Notes under the pieces: generated by a model | What the model was told of the DNA's origin: nothing | The model's input: the letters and a program-made list of their open reading frames with translations, nothing else | Database searches by the model: none | Program-made: the position numbers and the translations under genes | Part shown: one piece after another, positions 19,209-27,189 of the stretch | How the letters are laid out: each line of letters begins with the position of its first letter | How positions within the stretch are numbered: the stretch's first letter is position 1 | DNA from: Bog-473 sp963730785 | Lineage (GTDB): Bacteria; Actinomycetota; Acidimicrobiia; Acidimicrobiales; RAAP-2 | Direction of reading: 5' to 3' | Length of the DNA stretch: 64,000 bases | NCBI GenBank assembly: GCA_963730785.1 | Contig: CAVSTF010000001.1 | Span: 186,001 to 250,000, forward strand

Positions 19209-20069
19209 TCAAGCGGCGTCGAGGCGAGCAACCTGATCGGCACTCAAGGTGATGTCCGCCGCCGCGGCCGATGCCGTCGCGGTGGCCGGTCGGCTGCTGC
19301 CCGGAATGGGGATGACCCGGGAGCCCTTGGCCAGCATCCAGGCCAGGGTGACCTGCTGGGCGGTGGCACCCACCTCGGCGGCCACTTCGGCGAAAGCCGG
19401 GTAGTCGGCCGTCATCTTGTCGATGCGTCCGATGCCACCCAAGGGGCTCCAGGGGATGAAGGCCACGCCGATCTTCTCGCAGTGCTCGAGCTCGCCCTCG
19501 GAGGAGCGGAAACGGGGTGAAAACTCGTTCTGCACGCTGACGAGTCGACCGCCCAGGATCTCCTGGGCCAGATCGATCTGCTCCACGGTGGCGTTGGAGA
19601 TGCCGGCCATCTGGATCTTGCCGGCATCGAGCAGTTCGGCCAGCGCGCCGACGGACTCGGCATAGGGCACCTTGGGATCGGGCCGGTGGTACTGGTACAG
19701 GCCGATCGATTCGACACCGAGAGCCTTCAGCGAGGCGTCGCAGGCCGACTTCACGTAGTCGGGGTCACCGTGAACGGTCCAGCTGCCGTCGCCGGGCCGG
19801 CGGTGCCCGCCCTTGGTGGCCACCAGCACATGGTCGGTCGAGCCGCCGTAGGTGGCCAGGGCCTTGGCCACGATGCGCTCGCCGTGGCCGTGCTCTTCGA
19901 CGCTCAATGAGTAGGCGTCGGCGGTGTCGATGATGGTGACACCGGCATCGAGCGAGGCGTGGATGGTGGAGATGGCCTGAGTCCGATCAGGGCGCCCCTC
20001 AATGGAGAGCGGCATTTCACCCAGTCCGATGGCGCTGACCGACCAATCACCGATGCGACGTTCCTGCAC
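19209..20069 (-). CDS. Aldo/keto reductase
   Basis: A 286-residue aldo/keto reductase with the barrel motifs TIIDTADAYSLSVEEHG (Asp and Tyr), VLVATKGG (Lys) and LYQYHRPD (His), and the cofactor-binding end VIPIPGSSRPATA. It is unrelated in detail to the AKR at 2.3 kb and shorter. GTG 20069 is preferred because GGAGG lies 7 nt upstream and the conserved N-terminus (QERRIGDWSVSAIG) starts there. It heads a run of minus-strand genes (AKR, thioesterase, pirin, SDR). Confidence 0.88.
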   Translation of the reverse strand: MQERRIGDWSVSAIGLGEMPLSIEGRPDRTQAISTIHASLDAGVTIIDTADAYSLSVEEHGHGERIVAKALATYGGSTDHVLVATKGGHRRPGDGSWTVHGDPDYVKSACDASLKALGVESIGLYQYHRPDPKVPYAESVGALAELLDAGKIQMAGISNATVEQIDLAQEILGGRLVSVQNEFSPRFRSSEGELEHCEKIGVAFIPWSPLGGIGRIDKMTADYPAFAEVAAEVGATAQQVTLAWMLAKGSRVIPIPGSSRPATATASAAAADITLSADQVARLDAA

Positions 20070-20172
20070 TTCGAGCCTCCATGGAATCACGAAGCCGCGA
20101 GGCGCTCCTCAACGGCCGCTCCACATTAGGCCCGGGTCATCAGGGCCAATCCAGCGTGCCGGGAGTAGTTGG

Positions 20173-20246
20173 TGGGGCTAGAAAGAATCGAACTTTCGAC
20201 CTCAGCATTATCAGTGCTGCGCTCTAACCGACTGAGCTATAGCCCC
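20173..20246 (-). tRNA. tRNA-Ile (anticodon GAT)
   Basis: A 74-nt minus-strand cloverleaf: acceptor GGGGCTA/TAGCCCC, D-arm AGCTCAGTCGGTTAGAGC, anticodon loop CTGATAA (GAT), T-loop GTTCGATTC. CCA is not encoded. It is not part of an rRNA operon here. Confidence 0.97.
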
Positions 20247-20287
20247 AGAGGGAGATTGAGGCTACACCACCGCCGCAATGGCCCCCA

Positions 20288-21100
20288 TCAGGAGACCTTG
20301 GCGTCCTCGGGCCATAGACGCACGGCGATGGACTGGCTGGCCGTGGCCAAGAGCTCCCCATCTTGCGACCACAGGAAGGCAATGCCCTGGCCGTAGCCGC
20401 CGATGAGGGCGTGCATGCGGATGTCGCACAGGACCCATTCGGTGTCCCTGAGCTGGACCACCCGCAGGGTGTTGTCGAGGCTGCGGCCCATGGCCCGGCG
20501 CCCGATTGGTTGTGAGATGGCGCCGGAGACGTAGTCGCCGAAAATGGCCAGGGTGGCGGCCGACGGGGAGAGATGTCCCGGCACCCGGGCCCAGAGGGCG
20601 GAGTTGGGGCTGCCCGGCTCCCCGTTCATCTCATCGAACATCCGCCCTTGGCCGTACGGACCTCGACCTTGTCCATGATGGTGTTGCGGAACATGGCCGG
20701 GAGGTAGCGGGGCGGGCACTCCTCGGGGACGGGCACGTCGGGCGGCGTGACCCAGATGCCGCTCACGTCCAACTCGTCGCGGCCGAGGGCGGCATTGACG
20801 GTGAGGATCTCGCGGTCGTCGACCCGACCCACCGCCCTGCCCTGGGTGACATGGCCACCCTCGACGGCCAGGTTGACCTCCCATTCCAAAACCGAATGCG
20901 TCGGCGCGTAGGAGAGGTACTGCGCCAGTGGCCCACACCGTGGGCCGGCCCGATGCGCCTTCCAGCGCCACCAGGGCGGCGCCGAGGGCGCAGCCCCCGA
21001 AGAGGAAATTGCCCGGCGTCGTCAGTTGGGGCTTCACCTCCATCCGCCAATGCAGGTCGTCGCCGACCTGTTCCATACCGAGAAATTGCCGTGCATCCAT
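20288..21100 (-). CDS. Acyl-CoA thioesterase II (TesB-like), two frameshifts
   Basis: A double-hotdog acyl-CoA thioesterase. The N-terminal hotdog (TPGNFLFGGCALGAALVALE) and the first conserved strand region (QYLSYAPTHSVLEWEVNL) lie in different frames, broken near 20922-20926. The frame returns near 20643-20647 (MDKVEVRTAKG to MFDEMNGEPGSPN). The C-terminal hotdog follows (ALWARVPGHLSPSAATLAIFG), with the conserved SLDNTLR and WVLCDIRMHALIGGYGQG. Both shifts are single bases that compensate, giving ~270 residues. The start at 21100 lies 23 nt after the SGNH gene stop. Indels rather than decay are likely, as motifs are intact on both sides. Confidence 0.8.
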   Translation of the reverse strand: MDARQFLGMEQVGDDLHWRMEVKPQLTTPGNFLFGGCALGAALVALEGASGRPTVWATGAVPLLRADAFGFGMGGQPGRRGWPCHPGQGGGSGRRPRDPHRQCRPRPRRVGRERHLGHAARRARPRGVPAPLPPGHVPQHHHGQGRGPYGQGRMFDEMNGEPGSPNSALWARVPGHLSPSAATLAIFGDYVSGAISQPIGRRAMGRSLDNTLRVVQLRDTEWVLCDIRMHALIGGYGQGIAFLWSQDGELLATASQSIAVRLWPEDAKVS

Positions 21101-21123
21101 CCGGGCGACCCTAGTTGTGGAGG

Positions 21124-21817
21124 TCAGCCGCCCGACAATGTGGTGGCGATGAGTTGGGCCAGGGCGTCGGCCCCGGGACCGTTGATGGCCAGGTGGGTCC
21201 CGTCGGACCCGAACCACCCCGGATTCTGGTTGGCCAGGGTGAGCCCAGTCGGCGATGTACACGTTCTTGTAACGGGCCGCGCCGCTGGTCAGGACCTGGT
21301 TGTTGGGATCCTGCCAGGGGCGGTCGACGTGGACGTTGACGAACACGATGCGTGAGGCGCCTTGCAAGATGCTCATCATGCTGTCGAAGTCGGTGTCGGT
21401 GATCGGCCCGTTGGTGCCGAGGGCGACGATGACTTCGGCGCCTAGCTGGCCCTGGGCCTTTAACTGGGTGAGCAGGGTCTCGCCCGCACCCCACTGGCGG
21501 CTGACCGCAGCCTCGACATCGATGCCGGGGACGTCGGTCTGCAGCGGGTCCTGGTAGTCGAGCATGACCGAGTCACCCACGGCGGTGACGTGCCCCGCCT
21601 CGAACCCGGCGGCCGGGATCGGCAGCGTGCTGGAGGTCGTGGTCGGGGGGACCGTGGTCGTGGTGGTGGCGGTGTGCTTGGCGACATGAGGCGGACTGGC
21701 CGCCTTGTGCTTCGGAGCATGCCGGGTCACGAGGAGCAGCACGCCAGCGATCACCAGGAGGAGCACCAGCGCGGCGATGAGTGGCCGCCGCCCTCCCCCT
21801 GATGCGTGCCGGGCCAT
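21124..21817 (-). CDS. Exported SGNH-hydrolase-like protein (frameshifted)
   Basis: A membrane-anchored SGNH-fold protein of ~230 residues. One N-terminal transmembrane helix (about residues 12-30, LIAALVLLLVIAGVLLLVT) and a Thr/Pro linker lead into an SGNH domain with block I as VTAVGDSVMLDY, block III as VALGTNGPIT, and block V as GSDGTHLAINGPG. Block V is in a shifted frame, restored by one base near 21231-21244, and ends at 21124. Such domains often occur as C-terminal parts of cell-wall O-acyltransferases or as stand-alone esterase-like proteins. The catalytic function is inferred. Confidence 0.75.
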
Positions 21818-21908
21818 GGCTCATTGTTGCCGGTCCGGAACGGGCTCGTGACCGGCCGGCGTCCATTTGGGTCACCGGATTCGGCGTAGCATGGCCAACC
21901 CGAATCTC

Positions 21909-21981
21909 GGGGGTGTAGCTCAGCTGGAAGAGCGGCGGCTTTGCATGCCGTAGGTCGAGGGTTCGAGTCCCTTCACCTCCA
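21909..21981 (+). tRNA. tRNA-Ala (anticodon TGC)
   Basis: A 73-nt cloverleaf: acceptor GGGGGTG/CACCTCC with one G-T pair, D-arm TAGCTCAGCTGGAAGAGC, anticodon loop TTTGCAT (TGC), T-loop GTTCGAGTC. CCA is not encoded. Confidence 0.97.
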
Positions 21982-22011
21982 CGAGAATTTCAAACGTGTG
22001 AGAATGGCCGG

Positions 22012-22356
22012 ATGCGGATTTGGGATGTGCCTCCTGGCCAGCTCTGTCGACAACATCTACTGGGAGAACACCGGGAACTGCACGGGCTCTGGAACATTCT
22101 GGTCGTGCATGGCGGGACCGGCGGCTACTCACGGCATCCTGAAACGCAGCGGTGGGTGGGCAAGACGCGGGCGCTCTACGAGCGGCACGAACAATTGGTG
22201 GCCGAAATGGATCGCCGGGGCTACCGGCACCAGTCACCCTTGGACAAAGCAGCGGCCACGGGTGCGCGGGTGCAGCACACCTACATCGACCCACCCGAGG
22301 TGCAAGAGCGACTGCTGGCTGAAAAGCCCTGTGACTGCCCGATTCAGCCCGGATAG
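22012..22356 (+). CDS. Pyrimidine-dimer DNA glycosylase (T4 endonuclease V-like)
   Basis: A 114-residue protein of the DenV/PDG family, which cuts the glycosyl bond at UV-induced cyclobutane pyrimidine dimers with associated lyase activity. The N-terminus (MRIWDVPPGQLCRQHLLGEH) shows the family pattern with the catalytic Glu region (LGEHRELHGLW) and the HPETQRW segment. It is shorter than the phage enzyme of 138 residues. It lies 30 nt after tRNA-Ala, a common site for acquired genes, but base composition is like the rest of the window. Confidence 0.82.
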   Translation: MRIWDVPPGQLCRQHLLGEHRELHGLWNILVVHGGTGGYSRHPETQRWVGKTRALYERHEQLVAEMDRRGYRHQSPLDKAAATGARVQHTYIDPPEVQERLLAEKPCDCPIQPG

Positions 22357-22418
22357 ATGTCGGTGGTCGCCGCCCTCTACCCACAGGTGGCCTAACACCC
22401 GCCTACGGTGGAGCGGAC

Positions 22419-22754
22419 ATGGGTGCGCTCAAGGTGTTGCTCCGTCTCCTCGCCGTGGTGCTCGTCGCCGGCGCGGTCTACCTGGTGGTCATGCGCCCCA
22501 AGGCCAACGTGCTGAGTGCGGATCTCGGCTCCAAGGTGACACTTTCCGTGCAGTGCTCGAGCGTGCTGGACCAGTGGCGGCATCACGCGCAACCGGCGGT
22601 GCTCGAACTCAACTCGGTGCCGGTAACCAACGTCGACGCGGCACAGCAAGATTGTGCGTCGGCCAGTCGCACCATCAAGCATGTCGGCGCCGGGATGGTG
22701 GGCGGGGCGGTGGTGGTCACCGCTTTGTCATTCGTCTTCCGGCGTCGCCGCTGA
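22419..22754 (+). CDS. Hypothetical membrane protein with two transmembrane helices
   Basis: A 111-residue protein with an N-terminal membrane helix (LKVLLRLLAVVLVAGAVYLVV), a ~55-residue extracytoplasmic part containing two conserved-looking Cys (VQCSSVL and QQDCASA) that could form a disulfide, and a second helix (HVGAGMVGGAVVVTALSFVF) ending in RRRR. The hairpin topology with a positive cytoplasmic end is clear. No family is recognised. Confidence 0.65.
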   Translation: MGALKVLLRLLAVVLVAGAVYLVVMRPKANVLSADLGSKVTLSVQCSSVLDQWRHHAQPAVLELNSVPVTNVDAAQQDCASASRTIKHVGAGMVGGAVVVTALSFVFRRRR

Positions 22755-22799
22755 GGTTCGAGAGCGATTTTCCGGCGTGTTGACCTACGCTCCTGGGCC

Positions 22800-23624
22800 A
22801 TGACGGAGAGCGCTTCCAATTCATCGACCACTACGCCCGCTGCAGGTCTTCTGGCCGGCAAGGTGTGCATCGTGTCCGGGGTGGGTCCTGGCCTGGGCCG
22901 GCAAGCCGCTCGGGCCTTGGCCGCCCACGGAGCTGACCTCGTCCTGGGGGCGCGCAAGCAATCGTCACTCGATGGCGTCCTGGCCGAAGTCGAAGCCATT
23001 GGTGCCCGGGCCATCGCCGTGCCGACTGACATCACCGACCCTGATGCCTGCGCCGCCATCATGGAGGGCGCCAACGAGGCGTTCGGGGGCGTTGACGTCT
23101 TGGTGAACAACGCCTTCCGTTTTGATGCCTTTAAGACCTTCGAAGATGTCGACCTGGCCTACTGGCGCAAGATCATCGATACCAATGTCTTCGGCTCGCT
23201 CCAGATGACACGCGCTGCGCTGCCCTACTTCCGCAAGCGGGGCGGTGGTTCGGTGGTGATGGTGGCGTCCATGGTGGCCCGGCAACCGCAACCACTTCAG
23301 GGCGGTTACGCCATTTCGAAGGGAGCACTCCTCACGGCCACCCGCGTCCTGGCTTCCGAACTCGGACCATCAAATGTGCGGGTCAATGCGGTAGTGCCGG
23401 GTTGGATGGATGGACCCTCCGTCGACATGTATGTGCAGATGACCTCGGACGGCCGCGGTGTTCCGCCTCAAGAAATCCGTGACGAACTCAACGCTCGTGT
23501 GCCCTTGGGCCACATTCCAAGCGACGAACAAGTGGCGGGGTCCATTGTGTATCTCGCCTCGGGACTTTCGTCGGCCATGACGGGGCAGGCCCTCGACACC
23601 AACGGCGGTGAAATCTTCACCTAG
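22800..23624 (+). CDS. SDR-family oxidoreductase
   Basis: A 274-residue classical short-chain dehydrogenase. The cofactor motif SGVGPGLGRQAARAL (TGxxxGxG variant) is near residue 27, VNNAF replaces NNAG, the catalytic Ser is in VVMVASMVARQP, and Tyr/Lys are in GGYAISKGALLTATR. The C-terminus (MTGQALDTNGGEIFT) is typical. The acidic/basic pattern after strand 2 (GARKQSS) suggests NADP. The substrate is unknown. Confidence 0.9.
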   Translation: MTESASNSSTTTPAAGLLAGKVCIVSGVGPGLGRQAARALAAHGADLVLGARKQSSLDGVLAEVEAIGARAIAVPTDITDPDACAAIMEGANEAFGGVDVLVNNAFRFDAFKTFEDVDLAYWRKIIDTNVFGSLQMTRAALPYFRKRGGGSVVMVASMVARQPQPLQGGYAISKGALLTATRVLASELGPSNVRVNAVVPGWMDGPSVDMYVQMTSDGRGVPPQEIRDELNARVPLGHIPSDEQVAGSIVYLASGLSSAMTGQALDTNGGEIFT

Positions 23625-23640
23625 TTCTCGGGCGCGACCC

Positions 23641-24108
23641 CTATTGCGGATGGACCAGATTGAGTTGGTAGAGCGGAAGTTTCCGGTCCGGGATGGAGCC
23701 GGAGGGAACGGATCCCAGCAACACAGCGCCCATGCGCTCATAGAACGGGGCGGCAAAGGGATCAGCTTCAATACGGAGCGTGGTCCATCCCATCAGGATC
23801 GCTCGTTCGACGGCATCACTGATGAGCGCACGACCGAGTCCGGTTCCAATGTGGGCGGGCTCTACGAACAGCATGGCCAACTCCCCAGAGTGGTCGTTCA
23901 GTTCTTCCAGGGCATAGAAGCCCAGGAGTTCCTCCGTCTCAGATTCGACGACGATGAAAGAACCTCGACTCAGGTCGTCGGGCCGGACCGTGAGTTCTTC
24001 TGCCGCAAGACGCATAAAATTGTCGTCGTAGCCCCAATGGCGCTTGGATCGCCGAGCGAGTTCGGTCAGCGGTTGTGCCTCGCTCGGCTGTGCCGGCCGA
24101 AATCTCAT
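23641..24108 (-). CDS. GNAT-family N-acetyltransferase
   Basis: A 155-residue GNAT acetyltransferase. The core strand-helix AMLFVEPAHIGTGLGRALI contains the acetyl-CoA pyrophosphate-binding Q/R-x-x-G-x-G/A-like loop, and ADPFAAPFYERMGAVLLG is motif B. It transfers an acetyl group from acetyl-CoA to an unknown amine. It converges on the SDR gene with 16 nt between stops. Confidence 0.88.
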   Translation of the reverse strand: MRFRPAQPSEAQPLTELARRSKRHWGYDDNFMRLAAEELTVRPDDLSRGSFIVVESETEELLGFYALEELNDHSGELAMLFVEPAHIGTGLGRALISDAVERAILMGWTTLRIEADPFAAPFYERMGAVLLGSVPSGSIPDRKLPLYQLNLVHPQ

Positions 24109-24365
24109 GACTCAGTGTGCCAAGTGGGTCCAGCTCGGTCCGATTAGTTGGACTTCAGCCCGATGCGCGCCCGACGTGTGCAGGCACCCTGATGCTCAAA
24201 TTGTCAATAAATTTATGCTTCCTGACTGCTTTTGGGCCGCAATATGACCCAGCATGGTTGAGATGCTCCACCTGGGGGTAGGGATAAAGGGCCGGCATCC
24301 TCGTCATGAGTCGAAAGCGTTGACTTTGGGGCATTCCGAGCTGGAGTCCACTAACAAGTAAGGAA
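24109..24365. other. Intergenic region upstream of exported repeat protein
   Basis: 257 nt without a recognisable gene between divergent genes. It holds an AT-rich patch (about 24196-24225, AATTGTCAATAAATTTATGC) that probably carries promoter elements for one or both neighbours. No convincing -35/-10 pair could be assigned. Confidence 0.4.
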
Positions 24366-25752
24366 ATGCAGACAATGAACAACAAAAGACTAAGGCGTGC
24401 CCGATTGGGCATGGCCGGAGCGGCCCTTGCGACCGCATTCGGCGGATTACTTTCCTTGGGAGCAGCGACTGTTGTCGCCAGCAGCCCAGCTGGAGCAACC
24501 ACGGCCGCCGGCCGGTTCGCTCTATATCCCCCTCGCTTCTCCGTCGAGAATCGCGGATACCCGGGCGACATCAACCTTGCTGCCCGACCACGGCAAGACT
24601 CTTGGGCCCCAAGGCACCGTCGAGGTCGATCTTCCGGGTGTGCCGGCTGACGCGAACGCGGTTGTGTTGAACGTCACTGAAGTCAATGCCACCGCAGCGA
24701 GCTTCTTCACGGTGTTTCCGACTGGTGACCCCAGCTCGAACTTCTCCAACCTGAACTTCGTGCCCGGGCCCGCCCTGCCGAACTTGGTGGTAGTTCCAAT
24801 CAATCCGGGTGGAAGCGTCACCATCTACAACTGGGCCGGCACTGCCGACGCCATTGTGGACCTTGAGGGTTACTACGAGACTCCTTCTGGGACCAGTCTC
24901 CCGATCGTGACGGCTTCACCTGGCCAGTTCTTCCCCATCACTCCAGTCCGTGTCACTGACACCCGGACCGGCAGTGGTCAGGCCAATGCCGGACACACGC
25001 TCACCGCCAACACCACGCTCCCAGTCACGGTCACCGGGGCTGGCGGCATCGGCGGCGTGCCCGCCTCAGCGGCCAATGTTTCAGCCGTCGAACTCAACGT
25101 GACGGTGACCAACACGACTGCTGCCAGCTACCTCACGGTGTTTCCCGGGGGCACAACCCAGCCCGTGGCATCGAACCTGAACTGGAATACCGGTACCACC
25201 ATTGCCAACCGGGTGATCGTGCCCGTAAGCGCAGCTGGGGTAGTCGATATTTACAACTACGTCGGCAATGCCGATGTTGTTGTTGATGTGGATGGCTGGT
25301 ACTCCGGTGGCTCCGGTAACACGGTGACCGGTGGGAGCGCGTACGTTCCCATCGCTCCGATTCGGATCACTGACACGCGCTCTACCTCTGTGCCTGCGGA
25401 GCCAAACGCCGGTCACACGTTGGGGGCCAAATCAGCCATTCAGGTTCAGGTGTCCGGTTTCGACGACACAATCCCGTTGAACATCACGGCTGCGACCCTG
25501 AACGTGACCGAGGCAGACGCGACGGCCGGCAGTTTCTTGACCGTCTTCCCGGGTGCCGTCACCCCCATCCCACCGACAGCCTCTGACCTCAACTTCGTGC
25601 CTGGCGAAGTCATCGCCAACGGCGATGAGGTCGGTGTGGGTACCGCTGGAACCGCAGCTGGCTCGGTTGACGTCTACAACTGGGCCGGTAACACCGATGT
25701 CGTGGTCGACCTGTTCGGCTACTTCGTCCCGGCTGTTGCCCCGGCGGTCTAG
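24366..25752 (+). CDS. Secreted protein with three IADTR/SNLN-type repeats (frameshifted)
   Basis: An exported protein of ~460 residues. A signal peptide (basic start MNNKRLRRARLG, hydrophobic core, cut near GATTAA) is followed by three ~135-residue repeats. Each repeat opens with an (I/V)xDTR segment (SRIADTRATS, VRVTDTRTGS, IRITDTRSTS), continues through LNVTxxxATAxSFxTVFP and SNLNxxxG, and ends in IYNWxGxxDxxVDxxGYY. Such repeats recur in large actinobacterial surface proteins. One base must be removed within 24501-24520 to join the signal peptide to the repeats. ATG 24375 is an alternative start. The role is unknown. Confidence 0.78.
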
Positions 25753-25781
25753 TCGTCCAGTAGTTCAGTTGTAAGCAAAAA

Positions 25782-25816
25782 GCAAAGGGCCCCGGTCATT
25801 GACCGGGGCCCTTTGC
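25782..25816. terminator. Strong intrinsic terminator hairpin
   Basis: A perfect inverted repeat with ~16 paired positions (GCAAAGGGCCCCGGTC/GACCGGGGCCCTTTGC) and a tiny loop, 30 nt after the stop of the secreted repeat protein. The T-run needed for classical termination (GCTTTTTGC) follows the stem on the minus strand; the plus strand has only CATTGTG. It probably works in both directions, best on minus-strand transcripts. Confidence 0.8.
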
Positions 25817-25881
25817 CATTGTGAGATCGTGTTGCGTGGATACGCACCCGCACTGGCGAGGTCCTTCGCGCATGAGATCAA

Positions 25882-26328
25882 ATGACCTCGGTGGCGCGTG
25901 TGACTAAGGCGAACCTGGGCGAAGAAGGCGAGATCTCCGCCCCGGACCGGTCCACGCCATGGACTGGAAAGGTCGGAGCGGCGATCGCCACGTTGGCTGC
26001 CCTCCTCGTCTTCATTTTGATTGCCACTGGAGGCTCCGGAAAAGGGGCCGTGTTCCATGGGAGCTTCGGCAGTTCGGCCCTCAGGCCGACGAGCGCCTCT
26101 GACGTTCGGGCCGAAATCGTCGTCCGGAATGCCGGAACGAAATCCGGCACGCCCACGTGCATTGTGGTGCTCAGCTCACCGGGAGAAACGGTGATCGGTC
26201 GCGACACCGTCACCCTGCATCGCCCGATCCAACCGCACACACAAGTGACATTCGCGGTGCGCGTGCAGGTCACCAGTCTGGGGGCACCGCAAGTGGTCGT
26301 GGGTGCCTCAGGCGTGAACTGCTATTGA
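25882..26328 (+). CDS. Hypothetical membrane-anchored protein
   Basis: A 148-residue protein. A cytoplasmic N-terminus (~35 residues) precedes one transmembrane helix (VGAAIATLAALLVFILIATG) and an extracytoplasmic domain of ~90 residues predicted as beta-rich (AEIVVRNAGTKSGTPTCIVV, VTFAVRVQV). It ends with a lone Cys three residues from the C-terminus (SGVNCY), which could pair with the Cys in PTCIVV. The pattern resembles a small Ig-like or FxLYD-type domain, but no family is assigned. Confidence 0.6.
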   Translation: MTSVARVTKANLGEEGEISAPDRSTPWTGKVGAAIATLAALLVFILIATGGSGKGAVFHGSFGSSALRPTSASDVRAEIVVRNAGTKSGTPTCIVVLSSPGETVIGRDTVTLHRPIQPHTQVTFAVRVQVTSLGAPQVVVGASGVNCY

Positions 26329-26339
26329 CCCCGACGGCA

Positions 26340-26876
26340 CTACGTGGTGGGTGAAGGGTTCCCGCACTGGGCTGTCTCGTAGGTTGACAGCGTCTGGGCC
26401 ACGCTCTTGAAGGCTTGCGTGCTCGTCGCTGCTTCTTCGGCGGTTTCGAACTGATTCACGCTGGTTGAGGAGGAGACCGCCTTCACTTCGGCCGGCAGCA
26501 GTTTCAGGCCCTGCTGGGCGGCTGCCCTTACCTTGGCCGGAGCGGAGGAGAGTGACGCAGTGATCTCCCTCACCAACTTGGTCGACTGGCTGTACAGCTT
26601 CTTCAGGTCCGCTTGGGCGACCTTCCAGTCCTGCTTCTCCAATGCCTTGGTGGCCGCCGCCTCCAACTTGGACGAGTTCTGCTTCTGTTCTTGCTTGAGG
26701 AGTTGGCAGAAGTGGCTATTGGGATGGGAACCCTTGGGGTTGAGAGTGGTTGAAGTCGTCGACTTGGCCTGCGCCAGGTGGTCGGTGCTGGCTCCAGCCG
26801 GTGCGGCCAGGCCAATGGCTCCCGCGGAGATGGCGAGCAGAATTCCGACTCGCAACTTTGACTCTTGCATGTTCAC
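26340..26876 (-). CDS. Secreted hypothetical alpha-helical protein
   Basis: A 178-residue protein with a clear signal peptide (MNMQESKLRVGILLAISAGA, probable cleavage near APAGAS-TD). The mature chain is almost entirely helical (KLEAAATKALEKQDWKVAQA, KLVREITASLS), with one Cys near each end (HFCQLLKQ and AQCGNPS). It resembles small secreted four-helix proteins seen beside other surface proteins. No known family is recognised. It is divergent from the large repeat protein across 313 nt. Confidence 0.65.
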   Translation of the reverse strand: MNMQESKLRVGILLAISAGAIGLAAPAGASTDHLAQAKSTTSTTLNPKGSHPNSHFCQLLKQEQKQNSSKLEAAATKALEKQDWKVAQADLKKLYSQSTKLVREITASLSSAPAKVRAAAQQGLKLLPAEVKAVSSSTSVNQFETAEEAATSTQAFKSVAQTLSTYETAQCGNPSPTT

Positions 26877-27016
26877 TTGGTTCGCTCCATAACTGCCGTC
26901 TCGACGTGGTTCCGTACGATTTGCTCAGGGATCTTGGCATTGAATCCGAACACCAACTAAATGCAGTGCTCCCGAGCAGTGGTGGCCTGGCGGCCGGCCG
27001 CCCAGAAGGTTAACCG

Positions 27017-27052
27017 CCCTGAACAGGGCTTATGTGGTCAGGCCCCCGGATT
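27017..27052. repeat. att-like copy of tRNA-Pro 3' end and flank
   Basis: This segment matches 29788-29824 at 32 of 37 aligned positions, including 15 identical bases (CCCTGAACAGGGCTT) and CCCGGATT from the tRNA T-arm. The partner is the 3' end of tRNA-Pro and its downstream flank. The two copies are in direct orientation ~2.77 kb apart and bracket exactly one gene. Confidence 0.7.
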
Positions 27053-27117
27053 CTCAGATGATCGATGCCAACTCGGTGCGATATGCACCTGATCCGATAC
27101 CAACGGGGATTGGACCA

Positions 27118-27146
27118 TCGACGGGGCAAACCGGCGCTCGTATAGT
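27118..27146 (+). promoter_or_regulatory. Candidate sigma-A promoter of the 852-residue repeat protein
   Basis: TCGACG (27118-27123), a 17-nt spacer and TATAGT (27141-27146, five of six matches to consensus). Transcription would start near 27153. A strong ribosome-binding site GGGAGG (27179-27184) precedes ATG 27190. Confidence 0.55.
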
Positions 27147-27189
27147 CAAACTTCGAAGCGTTTGCTTCCTTTGCTGATGGGAGGGCGGC

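Larger units (their letters stand above)
26877..27189. other. Intergenic region between divergent secreted-protein genes
   Basis: 313 nt without a gene. It contains a degenerate copy of the tRNA-Pro 3' end (27017-27052) and a promoter for the plus-strand gene (27118-27146). The left half probably carries the promoter of the minus-strand gene but no clear boxes are seen. Confidence 0.5.

Noticed and set aside
20288..21817. A single 509-residue SGNH-thioesterase fusion protein
   Set aside because: The continuous frame includes Arg/Gly/Pro-rich nonsense between the domains. Restoring single bases gives two ordinary genes with their own stop (21124) and start (21100).
20173..21981. Remnant of an rRNA operon spacer (tRNA-Ile and tRNA-Ala near each other)
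   Set aside because: The two tRNAs are on opposite strands, 1.7 kb apart, with protein genes between and no 16S/23S sequence.
21941..22783. A 280-residue frame starting inside tRNA-Ala
   Set aside because: It begins within the tRNA and crosses the glycosylase and membrane-protein genes out of frame. Similar tRNA-derived frames at 20169 and 29805 were rejected for the same reason.
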